A DNA stretch of 8,392 nt from Tardiphaga sp. (GTDB lineage: Bacteria > Pseudomonadota > Alphaproteobacteria > Rhizobiales > Xanthobacteraceae): positions 1 to 8,392 of the forward strand of contig JAQGJY010000022.1 of NCBI GenBank assembly GCA_028290325.1, in the 5' to 3' direction. Shown piece by piece: positions 1 to 5,698 of the stretch (the first letter of the stretch is position 1; each line of letters starts with the position of its first letter). A program made the position numbers and the translations under genes. Below the pieces are notes generated by a model, which saw only the letters and a program-made list of their open reading frames with translations, ran no database searches and was not told the DNA's origin.

Positions 1-768
1 GCGCGCGCCGTCTATCAGCTGATCCAGAATCCCTACGCCGAGCTGGTGGCATTCTCGTGGGACCGCATCGTCGAACGTCATGGCCATGTCGCCGACATTC
101 GCGAAGCGATGCTGACGCTGGACGGCCTGCCGGCCGCGACGCGGCTGGCGTTAGTGCAGAAATTATCGCAGACGCTGGCGCATTTCGTCGTGGCCAAGAA
201 CTGGCTGTCGGCGGATCGGGCCGGGCGCATCGCCGCTGAGGCGCTCGATCGTTCGACCGTTCACGTCGCGGCCCGGTCACGCGGCGACGACATGCGCGGG
301 CTGGTGCGGCATCTGCGCGCCGCCGGTCAATTGACGTCGGGTCTCATTCTGCGCGCCCTGCTGTCCGGCAATCTCGATCTGTTCGACTATGCCTTGGTCG
401 AACTGACCGACCTGCCACAAGCCCGTGTTTCCGCGATCCTGAACGATGCGGGCGGCTCAAGCCTGCATGCGCTGCTGATCCGCGCCGGGTTGCCGGCCTC
501 GACATTCCCGGCCTTCGCCGCTGCTTTACTGGCGCACCAGGAAATCGGCTTTGTCGGATCGATCGGTGGCGAGTCGCGGCTGCGCCGGCGCGTCGTCGAG
601 CGCGTGCTGACCTTGTGCGAGACGGACGAGTCCTGCTCCGACCAATTGCTGGTATTGCTGCGCCGCTTCGCCACCGAATCCGCCCGCGAGGAAGCGCGAA
701 TGTACTGCGACGAACTCGTCGCCGACACCAGCGCAACGCCGTCGCGGTTCGAACGGATCGCGGCATAA
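1..768 (+). CDS. DUF2336 domain-containing protein, 5' end missing
   Basis: The reading frame is open from base 1 and ends with TAA at 766-768, giving 255 visible residues; the true start lies upstream of the window. A GTG at 46 is in frame, but coding-like sequence (ARAVYQLIQNPYAEL) continues before it, so it is not the likely start. The part reading LTSGLILRALLSGNLDLFDYAL, then LPQARVSAILNDAGG, then ALLIRAGLP and FPAFAAALL matches my memory of the alphaproteobacterial DUF2336 family (helical, no known enzyme activity). No signal peptide or membrane segment is visible in this part. The family has no established biochemical role. Its position facing a response regulator/Hpt pair suggests, but does not show, a link to signalling. 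It converges on the Hpt gene, with a 128-bp gap lacking a strong terminator. Confidence 0.8.
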   Translation, partial: ARAVYQLIQNPYAELVAFSWDRIVERHGHVADIREAMLTLDGLPAATRLALVQKLSQTLAHFVVAKNWLSADRAGRIAAEALDRSTVHVAARSRGDDMRGLVRHLRAAGQLTSGLILRALLSGNLDLFDYALVELTDLPQARVSAILNDAGGSSLHALLIRAGLPASTFPAFAAALLAHQEIGFVGSIGGESRLRRRVVERVLTLCETDESCSDQLLVLLRRFATESAREEARMYCDELVADTSATPSRFERIAA

Positions 769-896
769 GCCGGACCCGCAATTCCGGCACGTCATCTGGA
801 ATCGGACTCTGGACCTTCGCCAGCGGTCAGAGCCGGCTGGCAAATCGGGAATGACGGCGAGTTGTGATGCGCTCGATCCGAGGCCGACGAAAGCCG

Positions 897-1499
897 CTAC
901 CGTCCCGGCACGATGCTCGGCGCCAGGATCGCGTCGAGATGCTCGGGACGATCGCGATTGACGGCGGTGAGATATTCATCGGCGACGCCGCGTAGCTTGC
1001 GGCTGAGCTCGCCCGCCATGCCTGTCGTATCGACGCCGGCTTTTTCGCGAATAATCGCCTGAATGGCGTTGATGTGATGCGCGATCAGCCCGCTCGGAAC
1101 CGCCGCAAGATCCGGCGCATGCTCGATGATCCGGCACAGGCTTTCGGCGGCGGCGGCGGCGGTCGGAAATCCGAATGTCGCCGCATCGCCCTTGATGTCG
1201 TGCGCCGCGCGAAACAGTTCATTGCGCGTCGCGGCGGTGACGCCTTGCAGCTTCATCGTTTCGTGCGCGGCGGCGAGGCGCTCGCATTCGGTCTCCATCC
1301 ACGACTGGAATTCGCCGGACAATCCCGCCAGCGCCTGCTCGGCGCGTGCGACCGGATCGTCGGCATCGCGAGGATCGATCTGCCGCACCGCCGCGCGCAG
1401 CGGATTCGGCTGCGTGATGATGTGATGATCGGCGAAGCTCTGGATGTCGAGCACGGGCGGCTGAGATCTTTTCATGGCGATAGGTCCCGCTTGCGACAT
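897..1499 (-). CDS. Hpt domain phosphotransfer protein
   Basis: A 200-residue cytoplasmic protein if the ATG at 1499 is used. The motif AAHDIKGDAATFGFP carries the HxxKG core of histidine phosphotransfer (Hpt) domains; the predicted phosphorylated histidine is His100, on a helical domain spanning roughly residues 55-160. Hpt proteins pass phosphoryl groups between a receiver domain and another histidine or aspartate. No kinase ATPase domain is present, so it acts as a relay only. The start was chosen because this ATG overlaps the stop of the upstream response regulator as TGATG, the usual layout for translational coupling. An in-frame ATG at 1475 (MKRSQPP, 192 residues) is a real alternative. 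The proposed partner is the response regulator next door; the sensor kinase is not in the window. Confidence 0.85.
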   Translation of the reverse strand: MSQAGPIAMKRSQPPVLDIQSFADHHIITQPNPLRAAVRQIDPRDADDPVARAEQALAGLSGEFQSWMETECERLAAAHETMKLQGVTAATRNELFRAAHDIKGDAATFGFPTAAAAAESLCRIIEHAPDLAAVPSGLIAHHINAIQAIIREKAGVDTTGMAGELSRKLRGVADEYLTAVNRDRPEHLDAILAPSIVPGR

Positions 1500-2065
1500 C
1501 AGCTCGATGAACGCGCCTTGTCGAGCAGCGATGGCTGCTGAAGAATTTCCACGTCGCCGCCGTTGCGGCGTTCCGGCCCGATGTATTTCGCGGTCGTGTT
1601 GCGCCGGCGGTCGGGCCCGAAATAGGTCTTGGTCTTGATGAATGGGCGGGGGTTGGCGACCACGCTCAAGATGCGCTGATACAACGCTTTGGCGGAAATC
1701 GGTTTTGCCAGAAATTCCGTGACCCCGGCATCGCGCGCGATGGTGACGCGGCGTTTTTCGGAATGGCCCGTGAGCATGATGATCGGCACGTAGGGATTGC
1801 CGGACGAGCCCGGCTGCCGGATCATCTGTGTCAGTTCGAGGCCGTCGAAGATCGGCATCGACCAATCGGTGATGACGATATCCGGCACGTAGTGGCTGTA
1901 CATTTCGAGCGCCGTCGCGCCTTCCTCGGCCTCATGCACTTCGCGCGTGCCGAACGAATGCAGCAGCGTCCGCAGAATGCGGCGCATGTGCGGATTGTCG
2001 TCGCAGACGAGGAAGCGCAGTTTGTTGAAGTCGATGCGAAACATGAGGCGGCTCGGAGCGGGCAT
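1499..2065 (-). CDS. Single-domain response regulator (receiver domain plus basic tail)
   Basis: A 188-residue protein with a CheY-like receiver domain at about residues 16-135. Numbered from the chosen start, the acidic pair is Asp22-Asp23 (VCDDNPHMRR), the phosphoacceptor is Asp67 (DIVITDW), the switch threonine is Thr99 (IMLTGH) and the conserved lysine is Lys120 (FLAKP). There is no DNA-binding or enzymatic output domain, only a tail with two similar motifs, YFGPDRRR and YIGPERR. It probably works through protein contacts or as a phosphate shuttle with the coupled Hpt protein. The start at 2065 was chosen because GAGG sits five bases before the ATG. A TTG at 2089 would place the start inside the inverted repeats, and an ATG at 2044 has a weaker ribosome-binding site. 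It lies 55 bp after nadK and could share its transcript. Confidence 0.88.
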   Translation of the reverse strand: MPAPSRLMFRIDFNKLRFLVCDDNPHMRRILRTLLHSFGTREVHEAEEGATALEMYSHYVPDIVITDWSMPIFDGLELTQMIRQPGSSGNPYVPIIMLTGHSEKRRVTIARDAGVTEFLAKPISAKALYQRILSVVANPRPFIKTKTYFGPDRRRNTTAKYIGPERRNGGDVEILQQPSLLDKARSSS

Positions 2066-2070
2066 AAACG

Positions 2071-2100
2071 CCTCGTTAACCTTACTCAAACGAGGTTAAC
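2071..2100 (-). promoter_or_regulatory. Overlapping inverted repeats covering the response regulator Shine-Dalgarno
   Basis: On the minus strand CCTCGTT (2095-2089) is perfectly complementary to AACGAGG (2077-2071), with an 11-base loop. The GAGG of the second arm is the Shine-Dalgarno for the ATG at 2065. An alternative 7-bp pairing, GTTAACC (2100-2094) with GGTTAAC (2081-2075), shares bases with the first and would leave GAGG free. The same bases form two GTTAAC palindromes 20 bp apart, so a DNA-binding operator is an equally fair reading. The repeats are seen directly; any switching is inferred. Confidence 0.5.
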
Positions 2101-2120
2101 GAACCGTTGCGCCGATCCGA

Positions 2121-2900
2121 TCAGTAGCCGAACTGCTCGCTGAGGATTCGTTCCTCGAGGCTGTGGCCGGGATCGAACAGCATCCGCATCTCGAGCGACT
2201 TGTCCGACATGACCTCGACGCGGCGCACATCGCGCGCCTCGTCATGATCGGCGACGGCGGCGACCGGGCGCTTGTCGCCTTCGAGCACCTCGATCACGAC
2301 GAACGCCGTGTTCGGCAGCAGTGCGCCGCGCCAGCGTCGGGGCCGAAACGCGCTGATTGGCGTCAGCGCCAGCAACGCGGCGTTGATTGGCAGGATCGGG
2401 CCTTGCGCGGACAGATTATAGGCGGTCGATCCGGCGGGCGTCGCGACCAGAATGCCGTCGGCGACCAACTCAGCCATCCGCTCGCGTTCGTCGATGAGAA
2501 TGCGGAGCCGGGCGGCCTGCGCGCTCTGGCGAAACAGCGAGACCTCGTTGATGGCATGATGCAGATGCACGGTGCCGTGGACGTCGGTTGCGCGCATCAG
2601 CAGCGGATGGATCACGGTGTCGCGTGCGGCGTTGAGGCGGGCGTGCAGATCGTGCGTCGAGTACTCGTTCATGAGGAAGCCGACGGTACCGCGATGCATG
2701 CCGTAGATCGGCTTGCCCGAGCGCATGTGTCGATGCAGCGTCTGCAACATCAGGCCATCGCCCCCGAGGGCGACGATGATGTCCGCCTCGGCCGGGTCCA
2801 CATTGCCGTATCTCGCGGTGAGTTGCGCCAGCGCCAGTTGCGCTTCGGCGCCGGTGCTGGCGATGAAGGCGATCCGATCATAGCCGGCGGAGAGTGTCAT
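2121..2900 (-). CDS. nadK: NAD kinase
   Basis: A 259-residue cytosolic enzyme that phosphorylates NAD to NADP using ATP or polyphosphate. Family hallmarks appear in order: IIVALGGDGLML with the GGDG nucleotide-binding motif at 46-49, the NE pair at 118-119 (HAINEVSLF), ELVADGILVATPAGSTAYNLSAQGPILP at about 144-171 with the conserved Asp-Gly and the TPAGSTAYN motif, then a C-terminal beta-rich half. The length is typical of the short proteobacterial form. The ATG at 2900 is preceded by GAGG nine bases upstream, which supports it. It is the first gene of a minus-strand block with the response regulator and Hpt genes. Some Hyphomicrobiales annotations call this gene ppnK. Confidence 0.95.
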   Translation of the reverse strand: MTLSAGYDRIAFIASTGAEAQLALAQLTARYGNVDPAEADIIVALGGDGLMLQTLHRHMRSGKPIYGMHRGTVGFLMNEYSTHDLHARLNAARDTVIHPLLMRATDVHGTVHLHHAINEVSLFRQSAQAARLRILIDERERMAELVADGILVATPAGSTAYNLSAQGPILPINAALLALTPISAFRPRRWRGALLPNTAFVVIEVLEGDKRPVAAVADHDEARDVRRVEVMSDKSLEMRMLFDPGHSLEERILSEQFGY

Positions 2901-2944
2901 GGTGACGGGCCTCGAACGGCGGGGACGCGATCGCCATTCGCTCG

Positions 2945-2972
2945 TCTATATGACAAGGCGTGCGGCTGTCGA
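2945..2972 (-). promoter_or_regulatory. Candidate sigma-70-type promoter for nadK
   Basis: On the minus strand TCGACA (2972-2967) and TATAGA (2950-2945) are separated by 16 bp. They match five of six and four of six bases of the housekeeping consensus. Transcription would start near 2938, about 38 bases before the nadK ATG. This is a prediction by eye. Confidence 0.4.
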
Positions 2973-3003
2973 GCGCCGTGGTCGCGCGTGGATGACCGAG
3001 ATG

Positions 3004-3019
3004 TCGTTCAGATGAACGA
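3004..3019. repeat. Short inverted repeat TCGTTCA-GA-TGAACGA
   Basis: Perfect 7-bp arms around a 2-bp centre, lying in the divergent region between nadK and the histidine-rich gene. The size and symmetry suit a dimeric regulator's operator. The spacer is too short for a stable RNA hairpin, so a DNA-level role is more likely than a terminator. The regulator is unknown. Confidence 0.45.
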
Positions 3020-3034
3020 AATCCGTATAGGGGC

Positions 3035-3065
3035 TTCAGCTGCGGTTCAGCGCCGCGCGTCTAGC
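3035..3065 (+). promoter_or_regulatory. Candidate OmpR/PhoB-class direct-repeat box and -10 element
   Basis: TTCAGC occurs at 3035-3040 and again at 3046-3051, an exact 11-bp period, as in boxes bound head-to-tail by OmpR/PhoB-family response regulators. A related TTCAG lies further upstream at 3008-3012. A possible -10 element, TCTAGC, lies at 3060-3065, 8 bp after the second repeat, where an activator box would replace the -35. The start site would fall near 3072. The regulator is not identifiable from this sequence. Confidence 0.4.
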
Positions 3066-3137
3066 CTCATGGCAAGATCGACACGCCCCGGCCATTCGAC
3101 CGGCACCGCAACGATCGCACCCGAGAGGAGACAACTC

Positions 3138-3419
3138 ATGCTGAAATCATTGTCCGCCGCCTTGATCGCAATGTCGTTGCTGGCGGCCCCGGCCTTCGCC
3201 GGCTCGACCTTCGTCAAGACTGACGCGAAAGTCGCAACGCCGGCATCGGCTCACGCCAGCACGCAGGTCAAGCTCGCGCCGAGGGTTGCCGACGCGCAGG
3301 CCCGCATGCATCGGGGTGGTCGCCATATGCACCGCCATCATCACATGCACCGCCATCACATGCACCGCCATCACCACATGCGGCATCACCACGTCCGCCA
3401 TCATCATCACCGCCGCTGA
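3138..3419 (+). CDS. Exported histidine-rich small protein
   Basis: A 93-residue protein with a clear Sec signal peptide, MLKSLSAALIAMSLLAAPAFA, probably cut after residue 21. A short Ala/Lys/Thr-rich linker follows, and then a tail of 37 residues of which 20 are histidine, built from repeated MHRHH, MRHHH and VRHHHH blocks. A Shine-Dalgarno GAGAGGAG at 3123-3130 sets the start; longer in-frame extensions would run antisense through nadK and are not credible. A periplasmic histidine-rich tail suggests binding of Ni, Zn, Cu or Co, or proton buffering, but no transporter or metal regulator is adjacent. I do not recognise a named family. A stem-loop follows at 3429-3454, and the direct-repeat box upstream hints at two-component control. 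Confidence 0.85.
   Translation: MLKSLSAALIAMSLLAAPAFAGSTFVKTDAKVATPASAHASTQVKLAPRVADAQARMHRGGRHMHRHHHMHRHHMHRHHHMRHHHVRHHHHRR
3325..3416 (+). repeat. Degenerate tandem repeat coding the His-rich tail
   Basis: Units of the type CACATGCACCGCCAT recur with varying numbers of inserted CAT/CAC codons. The irregular unit length is consistent with repeat expansion and contraction during replication, so the tail length is likely to vary between strains. Confidence 0.7.
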
Positions 3420-3428
3420 GCGGACCGG

Positions 3429-3456
3429 TCCCGGCTGGTGCCTGCCAGCCGGGATT
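3429..3456 (+). terminator. Probable terminator after the His-rich gene
   Basis: A perfect 10-bp stem, TCCCGGCTGG (3429-3438) with CCAGCCGGGA (3445-3454), and a 6-base loop. Only TT follows before a run of C, so it lacks a proper U tract and may be a weak terminator or a 3'-end stabilising hairpin. Confidence 0.5.
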
Positions 3457-3515
3457 CCCCTCGGTCTCCAGATCGCCTAATGTCCGCGCTCGTGGATCGA
3501 GCGGGGCAGGGTGGC

Positions 3516-3920
3516 GTGAACCGAATTGCAAAAGCCGCAGGGCTGCTGGTGGCGTTGTCGCTCGCCGGCTGCGGCATGAGTTCGATGCTGGAAAGCGATC
3601 GCACCGATCGCGGTCAGCCGTTTCCGTCGAGCTTCAAAACTGAACTGCTGGCCTTCCTGCGGACCTATCTGAAGGACCCCGTCGGGGTGCGCGACGCTTC
3701 AATGGCCGAGCCCGTGCAGCGCACCGTCAACGGCCAGCTGCGTTACGTCAGCTGCCTGAAGTACAATCCGCGCGAAACGGACGGCAGCTATCGCGGTGTC
3801 CGCGAGCGCGCCGTTTCATATATCGATGGCCGGCTCGATCGCATGGTCGATGATACCGGGGATCTGTGCGTCGGCGCCACTTACACGCCATTCCCGGAGC
3901 TTCAGATCCTGACGCGCTGA
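3516..3920 (+). CDS. Small putative lipoprotein of unknown function
   Basis: A 134-residue protein using the GTG at 3516. It opens with a typical lipoprotein signal: MNRIAKAAGLLVALSLAGCG, with lipobox LAGC and lipidated Cys19. The mature part has PFPSSFKTELLAFLRTYLKDPVGVRDASM, then RYVSCLKYNPRET and DLCVGATYTPFPELQIL. The two mature cysteines could form a disulphide. I recall similar hypothetical proteins in Hyphomicrobiales but know no assigned function. The GTG start was chosen because it puts the basic n-region right at the N-terminus and follows AGGG. An in-frame ATG at 3480 would add 12 residues ahead of the signal and is less likely. It lies downstream of the His-rich gene, past a stem-loop, so it probably has its own promoter. 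Confidence 0.75.
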   Translation: MNRIAKAAGLLVALSLAGCGMSSMLESDRTDRGQPFPSSFKTELLAFLRTYLKDPVGVRDASMAEPVQRTVNGQLRYVSCLKYNPRETDGSYRGVRERAVSYIDGRLDRMVDDTGDLCVGATYTPFPELQILTR

Positions 3921-4084
3921 TGGGTCCCGAGATCGGACCTAGCACCGCCGCCAGCCGACCAACCGGGATGGCTGTTAAATCGCGACCCGCCGAACCAACA
4001 GCCGTTGTGACCTTTTCGCCACATTTGATGGCAATTGCTGCTGCCTGTTCGCCCGGAAGCAACCAAACTCAGGCCATGTTGTTT

Positions 4085-4097
4085 TTTGATGGTCAAA
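4085..4097. repeat. Short palindrome TTTGA-TGG-TCAAA before the porin gene
   Basis: Perfect 5-bp arms lie ten bases upstream of the porin Shine-Dalgarno (4107-4112). TTTGATGG also occurs at 4025-4032, making a partial direct repeat. It could be an operator or a leader element. Arms this short can arise by chance. Confidence 0.25.
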
Positions 4098-4118
4098 CCA
4101 ACTCACGAGGGGTCTAAG

Positions 4119-4823
4119 ATGAAGAAATTCCTGCTCAGTACCGCCATGGTTGTGTTTGCCGTGCCGGCGTTCGCCGCTGATCTGCCGGCGCGGACCTACA
4201 GCAAGGCGCCGGCCTATACCGCGCCGGAAGCTGTCTATAACTGGACCGGTTTCTACGTCGGTGGCCATGTCGGCGGCGCGTTCAATGGCGACAATGCGCT
4301 GTTCGGCAGCAACGGCCGGTTCATGGGCGGCATTCAGGGTGGCGCGGATTATCAGTTCGCTCGCAACTGGGTCGTCGGTATCGAGGCGCAGTACAGCTGG
4401 CTGCCGAGCAATACCAACACCGCGCTGTTCACCGGCGGTTCGACGCTGACCGACAATGACCGCGGCATTGGTTCTGTTACCGGCCGGTTGGGTTATACGT
4501 GGGGTCCGGCCTTGCTGTATGCCAAGGGTGGCTATGCGTGGCGTGACAACAGCCTTGACGTGACCAATGCGGCCGGTGCGCCGGCGGCTTTTACCGCGGA
4601 TAGCAAGCGCAGTGGCTATACGGTCGGCGCCGGTCTCGAATACATGTTCGCGCCGAACTGGTCGGCCAAGGCCGAGTATCAGTATTACAACTTCGGCAAC
4701 ACCACCGTGACGTCCGGTCCGGCTGATGTGGTCGGGGCCAATTATCGCAAGGACGACCACACGGTGAAGGTCGGGCTCAACTACCGCTTCGGCTGGGGCG
4801 GCCCCGTGGTCGCGAAATACTGA
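4119..4823 (+). CDS. Outer membrane beta-barrel protein, Omp25/Omp31 porin family
   Basis: A 234-residue protein with a signal peptide, MKKFLLSTAMVVFAVPAFA, cut before ADLPARTY. The mature N-terminus with YSKAPAYTAPEAVYNWTGFYVGGHVGG is the signature of rhizobial and Brucella Omp25/Omp31/RopB-like porins. An eight-stranded barrel with alternating residues follows, for example GGIQGGADYQFARNWVVGIEAQYSW, RLGYTWGPALLYAKGGYAW, GAGLEYMFAPNWSAKAEYQYYNFG and HTVKVGLNYRFGW. The tail GGPVVAKY after the last strand is usual for this group. GAGGGG at 4107-4112 sets the ATG. It would sit in the outer membrane and give envelope stability or surface exposure; channel activity is not certain for this family. 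It is transcribed alone and ends at a strong terminator. Confidence 0.92.
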   Translation: MKKFLLSTAMVVFAVPAFAADLPARTYSKAPAYTAPEAVYNWTGFYVGGHVGGAFNGDNALFGSNGRFMGGIQGGADYQFARNWVVGIEAQYSWLPSNTNTALFTGGSTLTDNDRGIGSVTGRLGYTWGPALLYAKGGYAWRDNSLDVTNAAGAPAAFTADSKRSGYTVGAGLEYMFAPNWSAKAEYQYYNFGNTTVTSGPADVVGANYRKDDHTVKVGLNYRFGWGGPVVAKY

Positions 4824-4849
4824 GCAAGCAAGACTTCACGATGTTACGG

Positions 4850-4874
4850 AAGGCCGGCCTCGCGCCGGCCTTTT
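4850..4874 (+). terminator. Rho-independent terminator of the porin gene
   Basis: The stem AAGGCCGGC (4850-4858) pairs with GCCGGCCTT (4864-4872) over a 5-base CTCGC loop and is followed by a T run at 4871-4874. It lies 27 bp after the porin stop. Confidence 0.88.
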
Positions 4875-4901
4875 GCATGAAGACAAGCCCGCACGACGCA
4901 C

Positions 4902-4930
4902 TTGTCGGCGGCGGATGTCACTGGTAGCAG
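4902..4930 (+). promoter_or_regulatory. Candidate promoter for tRNA-Thr
   Basis: TTGTCG (4902-4907) and TAGCAG (4925-4930) are 17 bp apart and end ten bases before the mature tRNA. The hexamers are poor matches to consensus, so support is mainly positional. Confidence 0.3.
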
Positions 4931-4940
4931 TCTCGTCGAT

Positions 4941-5015
4941 GCCGGTTTAGCTCAGCGGTAGAGCAGCGGTTTTGTAAACCGAAGGTCGGGAGTTCAATCC
5001 TCTCAACCGGCACCA
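4941..5015 (+). tRNA. tRNA-Thr (anticodon TGT)
   Basis: A full cloverleaf of 75 bases with encoded CCA. The acceptor GCCGGTT pairs with AACCGGC, the D stem is GCTC/GAGC, the anticodon loop TTTGTAA has TGT at 4973-4975, and the T arm is GGGAG-TTCAATC-CTCTC. It reads ACA codons, and probably other ACN codons by wobble. The outermost anticodon-stem pair (27-43) is G-A, unpaired in the strict model. The gene stands alone between the porin terminator and a secreted-protein gene. Confidence 0.96.
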
Positions 5016-5194
5016 TCACGATCGCACCATCGAAGCGCGCGCGCCTTGGGCCATTAACGCTTTCCCACCGCGTCGCCTGCATTTCAACATCATCTGATCC
5101 GCGCGCGTTAGGCTTACCGGCAGTTTAGGCCGCGGCTTTAACCCTTGGCATCCGGCCTTCCGGTAGGATGCCCTTCACACGCAAGGTGATCTCG

Positions 5195-5665
5195 ATGCGA
5201 ACCGCATATGTGCTGGTAAGTCTGGTCGCGACGACGCTGACGGCAGCGGCCGAAGGCACGACCGCGATCGTGATTCCGGGGCGCGCCGGCGTGCCGATCA
5301 TCATCAACGGCATCGATGCGTCCTATGCGGTGATCGAAAGCGATTGGGGGCTGGCGCGCGGCGTTCACATTCAGCCGACGATCTACGGCGGACGGCCTGC
5401 CTATCCCGCGCCGCCGGTGGGTCATTACTTCCCCAGTTTAGGGTCGCTGCCCGGCTATGGCCGTCTTGAAATCGAGCCGCCGGCCAATCGCAAGAGGCCC
5501 GAGGCCGCCGAAAGTTATCATCGGTCTTATTCCGCGCAGTCGGCGCCGCCTGCCGCGCGGCTCGAAGTGCCGTTCGATCCGCCGCCGGTCATCATCGCAC
5601 CCGGCGCCGTTCAAAATCCTTTACCCAATTTCCCGGACAACCAAGCCCGGAAATATCGAAACTAG
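5195..5665 (+). CDS. Small secreted protein of unknown function
   Basis: A 156-residue protein with a signal peptide, MRTAYVLVSLVATTLTAAAEG, probably cut near residue 19. Mature sequence starts GTTAIVIPGRAGVPIIINGIDASYAVIESDWGLARG, a conserved-looking block, followed by a proline-rich, tyrosine-containing region with short hydrophobic runs (for example PVIIAPG) and the C-terminus NQARKYRN. I recall similar hypothetical proteins in Bradyrhizobium relatives but no function. The start at 5195 was preferred over the ATG at 5168 because AAGG at 5183-5186 is suitably placed and the signal peptide then begins at once. Only 33 bp separate its stop from the next gene, so the two are probably co-transcribed. 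The mature protein has no cysteines and no membrane helix, so it should be periplasmic or surface-associated. Confidence 0.78.
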   Translation: MRTAYVLVSLVATTLTAAAEGTTAIVIPGRAGVPIIINGIDASYAVIESDWGLARGVHIQPTIYGGRPAYPAPPVGHYFPSLGSLPGYGRLEIEPPANRKRPEAAESYHRSYSAQSAPPAARLEVPFDPPPVIIAPGAVQNPLPNFPDNQARKYRN

Positions 5666-5698
5666 AAACGACCAAAAAAACACCGACAGGAGAGTGTA

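Noticed and set aside
769..896. Terminator between DUF2336 and Hpt genes (stems at 769-788 and 819-841)
   Set aside because: Both stems are only 6 bp with long loops and no T run, so they are not convincing.
2075..2100. CtrA binding site suggested by the two TTAAC half-sites
   Set aside because: The full CtrA site needs TTAA-N7-TTAA spacing; here the half-sites are 20 bp apart and no N7 partner is present.
2163..3137. Long + strand open frame antisense to nadK that continues in frame into the His-rich gene
   Set aside because: It mirrors nadK, which has clear family motifs, and the His-rich gene has its own Shine-Dalgarno and signal peptide at 3138. High GC content explains the long antisense frame.
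3325..3416. CRISPR-like array
   Set aside because: The repeats are coding, irregular and contiguous with no unique spacers; they are the His-rich tail.
3968..4005. Inverted repeat GGCTGTT/AACAGCC after the lipoprotein gene
   Set aside because: A 20-base loop and the absence of a clean T run make a functional terminator doubtful.
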